The notes: generated from the letters alone by a model not told the origin. A stretch of DNA of 10,516 nt from Chloroflexota bacterium (GCA_030616025.1 JAUWYD010000020.1:1-10516); one strand, 5' to 3'; shown: positions 1 to 7,762, counted from the stretch's first letter. Numbers and translations are program-made.

Positions 1-1
1 G

Positions 2-904
2 GTCCAGTACGCGCAGTTGATGCTGGACGGCGTCCGCGGCGGAAGTATCTACGCCCTAATCGCCCTCGGCTTCGTCGTGGTGTTCAACGTCACGGGAATC
101 ATCAATTTCGCACAGGGTGGGTTCGTAATGTCCGGGGCCATGCTGTGCGTCTCCTTCAACCAGCTTGACCTCCCCTTGCATCCCGGGCTGAAATTGGCGC
201 TAGCTGTCGTTTTTGGAGTTGTCGTTACTACTCTCATCGGGGCTCTTGTAGAGCGGCTAGCCATATTCCCGGCTAGACATAGTTCCGTCTTGACTCTTAT
301 CATCATCACTATCGGGGTTTACATTTTCATTCAGGGTGCAGCGCTCCTCTACTGGGGCGCCGACCCCTATTACCTGCCGGCTTTCAGTACCCTGGCCCTG
401 GAGGATTACATCCTTCGTTTCGGAGGTATCATGGTCAAGGCTCAGAGCCTCTGGATCTGGGGTACCTTGGCGGTGGTTCTGGTTGTCCTTGCCTTCTTCT
501 TTGAGCGCACGCTCCTGGGCAAGGCGCTGCGGGCCTGCTCCATCAACCGCAGGGCGGCCGAACTGATGGGCATCAATCCCAGTCGCATGTCGCTCATGGC
601 CTTCGCCATGGCTGCGGCCCTGGGGGCCATCGGGGGCATCGTCCTGGCTCCCGCGACTAGGCCGATGTATGACATGGGCCTCAAGTTGGGCTTGAAGGGC
701 TTCATTGCGGCTATTATGGGCGGGCTGGTCAGCTCTCCAGGAGCGGTTGTCGGCGGCATCCTTCTGGGGGTGCTGGAAAACGTCGGAGCGGGTGTCACCA
801 AGGCTGGCTTCAAGGACATATTCGCCTTTCTTATCCTGATCTTGATCCTGCTTTTCAGGCCACAGGGCATTATTGGCGGAGGAGAACGAGGCGTCGAGGA
901 GTAG
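2..904 (+). CDS. livH: Branched-chain amino acid ABC transporter permease LivH (5' partial)
   Basis: This is an inner-membrane permease subunit of a Liv/HAAT-type importer, pairing with LivM to form the channel for branched-chain (or related) amino acids. The frame is open from base 2, before the TTG at 17 and ATG at 20. The family-typical N-terminal stretch GSIYALIALGF lies only about 10 residues after the ATG, while LivH proteins usually have several more residues before it, so the true start is probably just upstream of the window. The visible product is about 300 residues and almost entirely hydrophobic, with several membrane helices. Its cytoplasmic coupling loop and late motif GFIAAIMGGLVSSPGAVVGG is characteristic of LivH. 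The stop TAG is at 902-904, and livM follows after 16 bases, as expected within an operon. The substrate is inferred from the family; polar amino acids, amides or urea are also carried by relatives. Confidence 0.93.
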   Translation, partial: VQYAQLMLDGVRGGSIYALIALGFVVVFNVTGIINFAQGGFVMSGAMLCVSFNQLDLPLHPGLKLALAVVFGVVVTTLIGALVERLAIFPARHSSVLTLIIITIGVYIFIQGAALLYWGADPYYLPAFSTLALEDYILRFGGIMVKAQSLWIWGTLAVVLVVLAFFFERTLLGKALRACSINRRAAELMGINPSRMSLMAFAMAAALGAIGGIVLAPATRPMYDMGLKLGLKGFIAAIMGGLVSSPGAVVGGILLGVLENVGAGVTKAGFKDIFAFLILILILLFRPQGIIGGGERGVEE

Positions 905-920
905 CTGGAGGTAGATACTG

Positions 921-2057
921 ATGCGGACGGAGGGTTGGAAGCGCCATCAGACCAGCATAGGCATTGGCGTTCTCGCTATCGTCGTCTTGGTGCTGGGATG
1001 GATCGAGATGGCAGAACCGATGGGGCTAGACTTCTCCGACCTTACGGGTGGTATTGTGACCTTTGACACCATGGTGCGAGTTGGGATCCTGACCATCGTC
1101 GTCGTGGGGCTGAATCTGTTGATGGGTCATGCGGGGCAGATTTCCTTGGGTCAGGCTGGTTTCTACGCCATAGGAGCGTATGTTTCGGCGATCATGACCA
1201 CCAGGGCAGCAAATAGAGGGATCAACGTGCTCTTCCCCGGAGCCATCCCAAAGGACTGGTGGTGGTGGCCCTGGCTGATGATATTCGCGGGGATGGTGGT
1301 CACAGGCGGCGTCGCCTATCTCATCGGCAAGCCCATTCTGAGCCTCAGGGGTCATTATCTGGCCATGGGCACCCTGGGCGTGGGCCTTATCATCTTTGTT
1401 CTCTTTCGGGAGGGCAGCACGTTCACCGGGGCCTTCGACGGCATCGCCAGCGTTCCTCGTTTGTCGATTGGCAGCTTCGAGATCTGGCCCAGGGACAGGT
1501 ATTACTTCCTCGTGTGGGCTGTGGCCTTGGGCATCATGTGGCTCTCCCTCAACATCGTTGACTCGCGGGTGGGCCGCGCCCTGCGGGCCATCGAGGGTAG
1601 CGAGGTGGCGGCCAACACCATAGGCGTGGATATCGACAAGTTCAAACTTCAGGTTTTCGTCCTGAGCACGGTATACGCTAGCATAGGCGGAAGCCTCTAC
1701 GCTCACTACCAGACGCTGGTCAACCCTGCTCCTTTCGGTTTTGTAGGTTCGCTTGACCTGGTCATCATGGCCGCGCTAGGAGGGTTGGCTAGCGTGTGGG
1801 GAGCTCCTTTTGGGGTGGGCATCATCTATGCGATCAAGGAGATACTGCGTGCGAGGTTGCACCAGGTTCTTCACGGGGCTGGTGGCGAACATGAGATCAT
1901 CGTTTTTGGCCTTCTCTTGGTGTTGATCATGATCTTCATGCCCCAGGGACTCAGTTTTGGTGTGACCAAAGCCTTTGGCTGGCTACGGACCCGGGGGGTC
2001 CTCCGTCGAGGAGGCGGGGGCGAAGAGATGGAGTCGCAGGTGGAGCAAGCGGCTTGA
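921..2057 (+). CDS. livM: Branched-chain amino acid ABC transporter permease LivM
   Basis: This is the second membrane permease of the Liv importer (378 residues, within the usual LivM range). The ATG at 921 follows a good Shine-Dalgarno (TGGAGGT, 906-912). Family marks are the GLNLLMGHAGQISLGQAGFY segment in the N-terminal third and the coupling-loop motif GRALRAIEGSEVAANTIGVD starting near residue 218, which contacts the ATPases. The protein alternates hydrophobic helices throughout. A tryptophan-rich patch (KDWWWWPWL) lies on the loop before a central helix. The protein ends in a hydrophilic tail of about 30 residues rich in Arg, Gly and Glu, probably cytoplasmic. The DNA of that tail (about 1987-2014) is GC-rich and self-complementary (GGACCC/GGGTCC, then CCTCC/GGAGG). 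The stop TGA at 2055-2057 overlaps a TTG that opens the livG frame. Confidence 0.95.
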   Translation: MRTEGWKRHQTSIGIGVLAIVVLVLGWIEMAEPMGLDFSDLTGGIVTFDTMVRVGILTIVVVGLNLLMGHAGQISLGQAGFYAIGAYVSAIMTTRAANRGINVLFPGAIPKDWWWWPWLMIFAGMVVTGGVAYLIGKPILSLRGHYLAMGTLGVGLIIFVLFREGSTFTGAFDGIASVPRLSIGSFEIWPRDRYYFLVWAVALGIMWLSLNIVDSRVGRALRAIEGSEVAANTIGVDIDKFKLQVFVLSTVYASIGGSLYAHYQTLVNPAPFGFVGSLDLVIMAALGGLASVWGAPFGVGIIYAIKEILRARLHQVLHGAGGEHEIIVFGLLLVLIMIFMPQGLSFGVTKAFGWLRTRGVLRRGGGGEEMESQVEQAA

Positions 2058-2128
2058 GCGGGGCCCGACAATTGTCCCGCCGAGAGTCAGGCTGTCCTTC
2101 ATCGGTGGATGATGTCACGGGGGGAGAG

Positions 2129-2911
2129 GTGGCGGAGAACGGAATTCTGGAAGTAGGGAACCTGAGAAAGGAGTTCGGCGGCTTGATGGCCTTGGATGAT
2201 GTTTCCTTCGATGTCAAGCGAGGGGAGATACTCTCCATCATTGGCCCCAACGGAGCTGGAAAAACCACCATCTTCAATCTCATCTCCGGCGTGCTGCCCA
2301 CGACAAGAGGGGAGATCAGATTTGAGGGGGGAGTGATCAACGGTCTCAAGCCCCACGTGATCGCCGGCTTGGGTGTATCCCGAACTTTCCAGAACTTGCA
2401 GATTTTCAACAACATGACCGTGGTGGAGAACGTGATGGTGGGTCGGCACCTTCGCAGCGGCTACGGGATGATTAGCGCGGGCCTGCGACTGCCAGGCGGC
2501 CAGCGTGAGGAGAACGAAATCGTCAAGCAGGCCTTGGAGCATCTGGCCTTTGTAGGCCTGGACTCCATGGCCGACATGGGGGCCTCCAGTCTGCCCTTCG
2601 GGCAGCAGAGGCTGCTGGAAATCGCCCGCGCTATGGCCACCGAACCGACCCTGCTGATGCTAGATGAGCCAGGTGCTGGTCTGAACAGGCCCGAAAAGGA
2701 AGCGCTCGACGATCTTGTGCATCGCATTCGGGACCGCGGTGTCACGGTTCTCCTGGTTGAGCATGACATGGCCTTCGTGATGGGCATCGCTGAGCGCATA
2801 ATTGTGCTGGATTATGGTGAAAAGATAGCCGAGGGCACTCCTGGGGAGATTCAGGCCGACCCCAAGGTCATCGCTGCCTACCTGGGCGACGAGGAGATAC
2901 GCCTGACTTGA
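2129..2911 (+). CDS. livG: Branched-chain amino acid ABC transporter ATP-binding protein LivG
   Basis: This cytoplasmic ATPase powers the LivHM channel. With the GTG start at 2129 it has 260 residues, close to the usual 255, and opens MAENGILEVGNLRKEFGGL, matching LivG N-termini. Visible motifs are Walker A GPNGAGKTT (39-47), the ABC signature in LivG form LPFGQQR (155-161), Walker B ending LDEP with D179-E180, and an H-loop histidine at 212 in LLVEHDMAFVM. The insert between Walker A and the signature (FQNLQIFNNMTVVENVMVG) is typical of LivG. The start is uncertain: the frame stays open back to a TTG at 2054 that overlaps the livM stop by four bases and has a GGAG eight bases upstream. The 25 extra residues do not look like LivG. 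The GTG at 2129 is preceded by a purine run (GGGGAGAG), though closely spaced. Confidence 0.94.
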   Translation: MAENGILEVGNLRKEFGGLMALDDVSFDVKRGEILSIIGPNGAGKTTIFNLISGVLPTTRGEIRFEGGVINGLKPHVIAGLGVSRTFQNLQIFNNMTVVENVMVGRHLRSGYGMISAGLRLPGGQREENEIVKQALEHLAFVGLDSMADMGASSLPFGQQRLLEIARAMATEPTLLMLDEPGAGLNRPEKEALDDLVHRIRDRGVTVLLVEHDMAFVMGIAERIIVLDYGEKIAEGTPGEIQADPKVIAAYLGDEEIRLT

Positions 2912-2978
2912 GACGGTCACGGATCTCAGCTCCCATGCTGCATTGCTGGCGTGGTGCCACAACTTCGAGAGGTGGCGA

Positions 2979-3704
2979 ATGCTGCTGGAGGTAAAGAATA
3001 TCAATACGTATTATGGGAACATTCATGCTTTGCGGGATGTCTCGTTATACGTTGATCAGGGCGAGATCGTAGCGGTCATCGGGGGCAACGGTGCGGGGAA
3101 GACCACGCTTCTGAACACAGTCTCGGGGGTTCTTCACTCCAGAACTGGAGAGATCCTCTTCGAGGGCCAGGCCATCACCAAATTGTCGGCCGACAAAGTC
3201 GTGCATCTGGGGATCAGCCAGGTGCCTGAGCGGCGACAGATATTCTCCACCCTGAATGTTCTGGACAACTTGCTACTGGGTGCCTATCTCCGCCACGGCA
3301 GAGACCCGAAGGAGGAGATATGGAAGGATCTCGACTTCGTCTTTGAGATCTTTCCCATCTTGAAAGATAGGCAGAAGCAGATGGGTGGTACCTTGTCCGG
3401 AGGGGAGCAGCAAATGCTGGCCCTGGGTCGAGGATTGATGGCCAAGCCCCAGCTTCTGTTGCTGGATGAGCCTTCCCTGGGATTGGCCCCCTTGCTGGTC
3501 CGGGAGATCTTCAGGGTAGCGAGCGAGCTTCGCGAACACGGGACCACTATCCTGCTGGTGGAGCAGAACGCCAGGGCTGCGCTGCGCCTGGCCGATCGGG
3601 GCTACGTAATGGAAACGGGTAACGTTGTCTTGGAAGGCACATCCAAGGAGTTGCTCGGTGACAAACGCGTCGAAGAGGCCTATTTGGGAGTATCGGGTTC
3701 CTGA
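2979..3704 (+). CDS. livF: Branched-chain amino acid ABC transporter ATP-binding protein LivF
   Basis: This is the second ATPase of the Liv importer, 241 residues from the ATG at 2979 (family about 237). The start MLLEVKNINTYYGNIHAL is standard for LivF. An in-frame TTG at 2943 would add 12 unrelated residues, and the ATG is preceded by GAGAGGTGG (2967-2975) at good distance. Motifs are Walker A GGNGAGKTT (35-43), signature LSGGEQQ (139-145), and Walker B LLLLDEP with D163-E164 followed by SLGLAP. As in known LivF proteins, the H-loop position carries glutamine (LLVEQNARAAL) rather than histidine, so this is a family trait and not a defect. The C-terminus EEAYLGV is also typical. The 67-base gap after livG holds no gene. 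livF ends the transporter block; a 110-base gap with a hairpin then separates it from iorA. Confidence 0.95.
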   Translation: MLLEVKNINTYYGNIHALRDVSLYVDQGEIVAVIGGNGAGKTTLLNTVSGVLHSRTGEILFEGQAITKLSADKVVHLGISQVPERRQIFSTLNVLDNLLLGAYLRHGRDPKEEIWKDLDFVFEIFPILKDRQKQMGGTLSGGEQQMLALGRGLMAKPQLLLLDEPSLGLAPLLVREIFRVASELREHGTTILLVEQNARAALRLADRGYVMETGNVVLEGTSKELLGDKRVEEAYLGVSGS

Positions 3705-3758
3705 AAGCGGTTGACAGAAGCCGTTTCCACTTTTCGTGACGACCGTTTCTCAGAACGT

Positions 3759-3778
3759 GCCGCCGCTCTAGTGGCGGC
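3759..3778 (+). other. GC-rich hairpin in the livF-iorA gap
   Basis: GCCGCCGC (3759-3766) pairs with GTGGCGGC (3771-3778) as an eight-pair stem (one G-U) closed by the tetraloop TCTA. No T-run follows, so it is not a classical intrinsic terminator. It stands in the 110-base gap between the transporter and ior blocks, 24 bases before the iorA Shine-Dalgarno. It could be an attenuator, a processing site or a 3'-end stabiliser for the liv transcript. The rest of the gap shows no gene. Confidence 0.5.
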
Positions 3779-3814
3779 TCGTATGCGCGTTGTAGTGAAG
3801 AATGGAGGTCTCTC

Positions 3815-5587
3815 ATGAAAGTCTTGTTGTCGGGAAATGAGGCTGTGGCTCGTGGGGCCTACGAAAGCGGCGTGGTGTTCGCCAGCGCCTATCCCGGTAC
3901 TCCCAGTACTGAGATTCTGGAGAACATCGTGCAGTATGAGGGAATATACGCTGAGTGGTCGCCCAACGAGAAGGTGGCCCTGGATGCGGCGATTGGGGCG
4001 GCCTATGCGGGGAAGCGAGCCCTAGCGGCCATGAAGCATGTGGGTCTGAATGTCGCCGCTGAGGCTCTGTTCTATTCTTCTCACACAGGCTTCGATGGAG
4101 GGTTGGTCATAATCAGCGCCGATGATCCAGGCATGCACAGCTCTCAGAATGAGCAGGATAACCGGCACTATGCCAAGTTCGCCAAGGTGCCTATGCTGGA
4201 GCCCACAGATAGCCAGGAAGCCAAGGATTTCGTGGGCTTGGGCCTGGAGATCAGTGAGAAGTTCGACACCCCGGTGCTCTTGCGCTTGAGCACGCGCATC
4301 TGCCATTCCAACGGGCTGGTCGAGTTGGGAGAGAGAAAGACAATCAAGGATGACCGCAAACCCTTCGCCCGCAACCCAACCAAATACTGCATGATCCCCG
4401 GTTTCGCTCGGCGGCGCCATCCGGTGATGGAGCAACGCTTGAAGGATCTAGCCGAGTACGCCGAGACCTTCCCCTACAACAAGGTGGAATGGGGGGACCG
4501 TTCGCTGGGACTGGTGGCCAACGGCGTCTCCTATCAGTACGCACGGGAGGTCTTCCCTGACGCCTCGTTCCTGAGGTTGGGGATGAGTTGGCCCTTGCCG
4601 GAGAAGTTGATCCGGGACTTCGCCTCCAAGGCCGGCAAGGTGGTGGTCGTAGAGGAGCTGGACCCCTTCTTGGAGGAGCACCTGATGATGATGGGCGTAG
4701 AGGTCGCTGCGGGGAAGGACTTCTTCCCTATCGTAGGTGAGTTCAATCCGGGGATCGTGCGTGATGCAGCTTACGAAGCTGGTTTGGTCGACGAGACGGT
4801 GGAGGTGCAGAAGATAGATGTGGGCGAGTTGCCACCTCGTCCACCCGTGCTCTGCGCGGGTTGCCCCCACAGGCCGGTCTATTACATGCTCAAGAAGTAC
4901 GGTCTGGTGGTCGATAGTGACATAGGGTGCTACGCTTTGGCGGTCTTGCCTCCGATAGCCACCACGGACACCCTGGGCTGCATGGGGGCCAGCATTGGCG
5001 TGGCCCATGGAATCAACAAGGCAGGGGTGGAGGAGAGAGCGGTTGCCACCATTGGCGATTCCACACTCTGGCATGCCGGGATGCCAGGGCTGCTCAATGT
5101 GGTCTACAACAAGAGCAACACAGTCACCATCATCCTGGACAACTTGACCACGGCGATGACGGGGCATCAACCTCACCCCAGCACCGGCCGCACCTTGATG
5201 GGCGCCGAGACGGCAAAGGGGGATTTCGAGGCCCTGGCTCGCGCGATGGGCTACGGGGAGGTTCGCACCGTTGATCCCCTCAACCTGAAGGAGTTGGAAG
5301 AAGCTCTGAAGGCTTCGCTGGATTCCAACAAGCCTGCAGTGGTTGTCACACGTTCCCCTTGCATCTTCATGTATGACGAGAGGCCGGCCCTCCATTACGT
5401 GGATCTGGAGCGGTGCAACGCGTGCGATCGCTGCTTCGAGATCGGCTGTCCCGCCATCATCAGGAGCGACGAGATACACGCCAAGTCGGGGAACGCCAAG
5501 GCCGAGATCAACAGCATACTGTGCTTTGGGTGCGCCGTGTGCGAGCAGGTATGCGCCCGGAACGCTATTCACATGGTGGAGGAGTGA
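3815..5587 (+). CDS. iorA: Indolepyruvate ferredoxin oxidoreductase, alpha subunit IorA
   Basis: This is the large subunit of the thiamine diphosphate and iron-sulfur enzyme that oxidatively decarboxylates arylpyruvates (from Trp, Phe, Tyr) with CoA to arylacetyl-CoA, CO2 and reduced ferredoxin. It has 590 residues, normal for the family. Motifs in order: YPGTPSTEI (26-34) and NEKVA with the expected catalytic Glu at 52 in the pyrimidine-binding domain; CAGCPHR (347-353); a thiamine diphosphate binding motif beginning GDS (414-416) and ending LDN (441-443); and a C-terminal ferredoxin domain with two four-cysteine sets at 534, 537, 540, 545 and 570, 573, 576, 580. The second set ends CA rather than the common CP. 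The ATG at 3815 has a strong Shine-Dalgarno (TGGAGGT, 3803-3809). iorB follows immediately. The enzyme is oxygen sensitive in studied anaerobes, which supports an anaerobic host. The exact 2-oxoacid preference cannot be read from sequence. Confidence 0.95.
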   Translation: MKVLLSGNEAVARGAYESGVVFASAYPGTPSTEILENIVQYEGIYAEWSPNEKVALDAAIGAAYAGKRALAAMKHVGLNVAAEALFYSSHTGFDGGLVIISADDPGMHSSQNEQDNRHYAKFAKVPMLEPTDSQEAKDFVGLGLEISEKFDTPVLLRLSTRICHSNGLVELGERKTIKDDRKPFARNPTKYCMIPGFARRRHPVMEQRLKDLAEYAETFPYNKVEWGDRSLGLVANGVSYQYAREVFPDASFLRLGMSWPLPEKLIRDFASKAGKVVVVEELDPFLEEHLMMMGVEVAAGKDFFPIVGEFNPGIVRDAAYEAGLVDETVEVQKIDVGELPPRPPVLCAGCPHRPVYYMLKKYGLVVDSDIGCYALAVLPPIATTDTLGCMGASIGVAHGINKAGVEERAVATIGDSTLWHAGMPGLLNVVYNKSNTVTIILDNLTTAMTGHQPHPSTGRTLMGAETAKGDFEALARAMGYGEVRTVDPLNLKELEEALKASLDSNKPAVVVTRSPCIFMYDERPALHYVDLERCNACDRCFEIGCPAIIRSDEIHAKSGNAKAEINSILCFGCAVCEQVCARNAIHMVEE

Positions 5588-5592
5588 GAACC

Positions 5593-6171
5593 GTGAAAAC
5601 GACGAACTTCGCACTGGTTGGCGTAGGTGGTCAAGGGGTTCTGCTCGCCTCTGACATCTTGGCAGAGGTGGGTGTACGAGCTGGCTTTGATGTCAAGAAG
5701 TCGGAGGTTCATGGCATGGCCCAGAGAGGGGGCAGCGTCCTCAGTCAGGTACGATGGGGGGACAAGGTCTACGCGCCCCTGGTGGGGAAGGGCGAGATTG
5801 ACTTCCTGGTTTCGTTCGAGCTGTTGGAGGGGCTCCGTTGCCTTGAATTCTTGAAGAAAGAGGGGATCGCCATCGTCAACGACCAGAGGTTGCCTCCTTT
5901 GGCTGTCAGCTCCGGGGGAATGGAGTACCCCAGCCAGGAACGGATAGACAAAGCTCTGTCCCAAGCGAGCAAGGAGTATCACATTGTCCCGGCCCTGGCG
6001 AAGGCCCAGGAACTGGGCACTGAAAGGGCAACGAACGTTGTGCTATTGGGAGCGCTGTCGAACCATCTCGATGTCGCGGAGGAGCACTGGTTGAAGGTTG
6101 TCGAGGAACGCGTGCCGAAGAAGTACATCGAGCTAAACCGCAAGGCCTTCGCGGCCGGGCGGGGGCTGTGA
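5593..6171 (+). CDS. iorB: Indolepyruvate ferredoxin oxidoreductase, beta subunit IorB
   Basis: This is the small subunit of the IorAB complex, related to the gamma domain of pyruvate:ferredoxin oxidoreductases, which takes part in CoA binding and assembly of the catalytic site. It has 192 residues from the GTG at 5593. It shows the family N-terminus TNFALVGVGGQGVLLAS (glycine-rich GVGGQG at 10-15) and the signature SEVHGMAQRGGSV (37-49), which is diagnostic for this subunit. The frame is open far upstream inside iorA, but homologous sequence begins only here. The start choice rests on GGAGGAG at 5578-5584, eight bases before the GTG at 5593. A second GTG at 5584, overlapping the iorA stop, would add three residues. 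The five-base gap implies tight coupling with iorA and equal production of both subunits. Confidence 0.94.
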   Translation: MKTTNFALVGVGGQGVLLASDILAEVGVRAGFDVKKSEVHGMAQRGGSVLSQVRWGDKVYAPLVGKGEIDFLVSFELLEGLRCLEFLKKEGIAIVNDQRLPPLAVSSGGMEYPSQERIDKALSQASKEYHIVPALAKAQELGTERATNVVLLGALSNHLDVAEEHWLKVVEERVPKKYIELNRKAFAAGRGL

Positions 6172-6173
6172 GT

Positions 6174-6213
6174 CTGTTGGCGCGTGGGCGCTGAGCGTTT
6201 TGTCCGCCAGCGG
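6174..6213 (+). other. Long-loop stem in the iorB-paaK gap
   Basis: CTGTTGGCG (6174-6182) can pair with CGCCAGCGG (6205-6213) over nine pairs, two of them G-U, around a 22-base loop. It begins three bases after the iorB stop and has no T-tract. The 107-base gap otherwise shows no gene or clear promoter up to the paaK Shine-Dalgarno at 6268. The long loop and wobble pairs make this a weak call. Confidence 0.3.
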
Positions 6214-6278
6214 GCTATGCGTGGCTCTTCTGGAACGCAAAGAGCATCACACCTGAGTACGGGCGCAGAGGAGGAGAA

Positions 6279-7616
6279 ATGGCAAGGAAGAAGTACCTGA
6301 TCTGGAATGAAGAGATGGAGACTATGCCCCGTAAGGAACTGCAGAAGCTGCAGTTGAAGCGCTTTCAAGAGACAGTGGAAAGGGTCTACAACAAGGTGCC
6401 TTTCTACAAGGGGCTCTTTGATGACGCGGGGGTGAAACCAGCGGATCTCAAGTCTATGGAGGACGTGGCCAAGTTCCCCTTCACCGTGAAGCAGGATCTG
6501 CGGAACAACTACCCCTTTGGACCCTTTGCAGTGCCGTTGGAGGAGGTGACGCAGATTCATGCTACCAGTGGCACCACCGGCAAGATGACCGTGACGGGTT
6601 ACTCGGACAACGACATGAAGGTTTGGGCCGAGGTGATGGCCCGAGTCTATGCCGCAGGTGGTACGAAGAAAGGGGACATCATCCATAACGGCTACGGCTA
6701 CGGTCTCTTCACTGGAGGCCTGGGCTTCCATCTTGGCGCGCATGAGGTGGGAGCCACGGTGGTTCCCGTCTCAGGCGGCCTCACCAAGCGACAGGTGACG
6801 ATCATGCAGGACTTCGGCTCCACGGTGCTGACGTGCACGCCTTCCTACGCACTGGTGCTGGCCGAAGCTGTCGAGGAGGCCGGGCTGGATCCCAAGAAAG
6901 ACTTGAAACTTCGCATCGGCTTCTTTGGCGCCGAGCCGTGGACAGACAAGATGCGTGAGGAGATCGCGAAGAGGCTGGCCTTGGAGGCCTTTGATATCTT
7001 CGGTCTGGCTGAGATCATCGGCCCAGGCGTTTCGGTGGAGTGTCCCGTTCACAACGGACTACACATCGCCGAGGATCACTTCTATCCTGAGATCATAGAC
7101 CCCGACACGGGACAGCCTCTGCCTTACGGCACACCGGGGGAGCTCGTATTCACCACGCTGACCAAGGAAGCCTTCCCTCTTATGCGGTATCGAACCAGGG
7201 ATCGCACCGTTCTACACGCCGAGGAATGCGAGTGTGGCCGCACCGTCGTACGCATGGGCAAGATCATGGGGCGGACTGACGACATGCTCATCATCCGCGG
7301 CGTGAACGTCTTCCCTTCTCAGATAGAGGATGTCCTCTTGGGCTTTGCAGAGCTCTCACCTCACTACATCATCTATGTGGACCGTCCCAAGGACATGGAC
7401 GTGCTGACAGTGGAGGTGGAAGCGACTGAAAAGCTCTTCAATCAAGGCTGGGACGCCTTGAAGGAGATGGAAGGAAAGGTCAAGAAGGGTCTGGCCGAGG
7501 CGTTGTACGTCTCCTCCAATGTGAACATCAAGGAACCGCTTGGTATCCAGCGCAGTCAGGGCAAGGCTGTCCGGGTGGTTGACCGGAGGAAACTCCAGTC
7601 TGAAGCCAGTGCTTGA
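6279..7616 (+). CDS. paaK: Phenylacetate-CoA ligase (AMP-forming), PaaK family
   Basis: This is a cytoplasmic adenylate-forming ligase that activates phenylacetate or a related aryl acid with ATP and CoA to the aryl-CoA ester, releasing AMP and pyrophosphate. It has 445 residues (PaaK family about 430-440). Motifs are the phosphate-binding loop ATSGTTGKMT (95-104), DIFGLAEI (239-246), MRYRTRD (302-308), a CECGR cysteine pair, GRTDDML (331-337) at the hinge to the C-terminal lid, and the late lysine in QGKAVRVVD (K429). The ATG at 6279 has a strong GAGGAGGAG (6268-6276). Its place after iorAB is telling: IorAB makes arylacetyl-CoA from amino acids and this enzyme makes the same product from free acids. 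PaaK-like ligases next to ior genes are common in anaerobes and archaea, so the true substrate may be indoleacetate or another aryl acid. No ring-oxidation genes (paaABCDE) are present. Confidence 0.92.
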   Translation: MARKKYLIWNEEMETMPRKELQKLQLKRFQETVERVYNKVPFYKGLFDDAGVKPADLKSMEDVAKFPFTVKQDLRNNYPFGPFAVPLEEVTQIHATSGTTGKMTVTGYSDNDMKVWAEVMARVYAAGGTKKGDIIHNGYGYGLFTGGLGFHLGAHEVGATVVPVSGGLTKRQVTIMQDFGSTVLTCTPSYALVLAEAVEEAGLDPKKDLKLRIGFFGAEPWTDKMREEIAKRLALEAFDIFGLAEIIGPGVSVECPVHNGLHIAEDHFYPEIIDPDTGQPLPYGTPGELVFTTLTKEAFPLMRYRTRDRTVLHAEECECGRTVVRMGKIMGRTDDMLIIRGVNVFPSQIEDVLLGFAELSPHYIIYVDRPKDMDVLTVEVEATEKLFNQGWDALKEMEGKVKKGLAEALYVSSNVNIKEPLGIQRSQGKAVRVVDRRKLQSEASA

Positions 7617-7639
7617 TGTGGCACAAACGGGGTGCCACA
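7617..7639 (+). other. Perfect hairpin directly after the paaK stop
   Basis: TGTGGCAC (7617-7624) and GTGCCACA (7632-7639) form a perfect eight-pair stem around a seven-base loop, starting at the base after the paaK TGA. No T-run follows. It is the first of several overlapping stems in the 146-base gap before the first thiolase. Confidence 0.5.
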
Positions 7640-7644
7640 CACGG

Positions 7645-7672
7645 ACACCCGATGGGGGTGTACCTTGCACCC
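7645..7672 (+). other. Mutually exclusive stems in the paaK-thiolase gap
   Basis: ACACCC (7645-7650) pairs with GGGTGT (7656-7661), but GGGTG at 7656-7660 can instead pair with CACCC at 7668-7672. An earlier GGGTG at 7630-7634, inside the preceding hairpin, is also complementary to CACCC at 7646-7650. The alternating order GGGTG, CACCC, GGGTG, CACCC allows competing folds, as in attenuators, but I see no leader peptide or T-tract. Further on, CCAAC (7703-7707) and GTTGG (7711-7715) form another short stem. Confidence 0.35.
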
Positions 7673-7762
7673 TGTCTCTTGCTGTAGATCTGCCAGTAGT
7701 ACCCAACAGCGTTGGCACGTCGGGCGACCAAGAAAACGAATCGTGAAAGGAGCAACAGCAAG

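Noticed and set aside
1026..1706. Long minus-strand open frame inside livM
   Set aside because: It is antisense to a gene with clear family motifs, and its translation is low-complexity in His, Gly, Pro and Asp with no recognisable domain; it is a shadow of a GC-rich coding frame.
3711..3739. Perfect -35 hexamer TTGACA as a promoter for iorA
   Set aside because: At spacings of 16-18 the -10 candidates (for example TCGTGA) match TATAAT very poorly, and no extended -10 is visible.
5413..5592. N-terminal extension of iorB into iorA
   Set aside because: The frame is open but overlaps the ferredoxin domain of iorA; IorB homology begins just after the GTG at 5593, which has its own Shine-Dalgarno.
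4448..5614. Minus-strand open frame of 388 codons opposite iorA
   Set aside because: The plus strand carries complete IorA motifs, and the antisense translation shows none and lacks a credible ribosome site. Long antisense frames are common opposite GC-rich genes.
7712..7762. Earlier TTG start for the first thiolase
   Set aside because: The 17 added residues are Lys/Arg/Asn-rich and unlike thiolase N-termini; the ATG at 7763 has AAGGAG upstream and gives the expected length.
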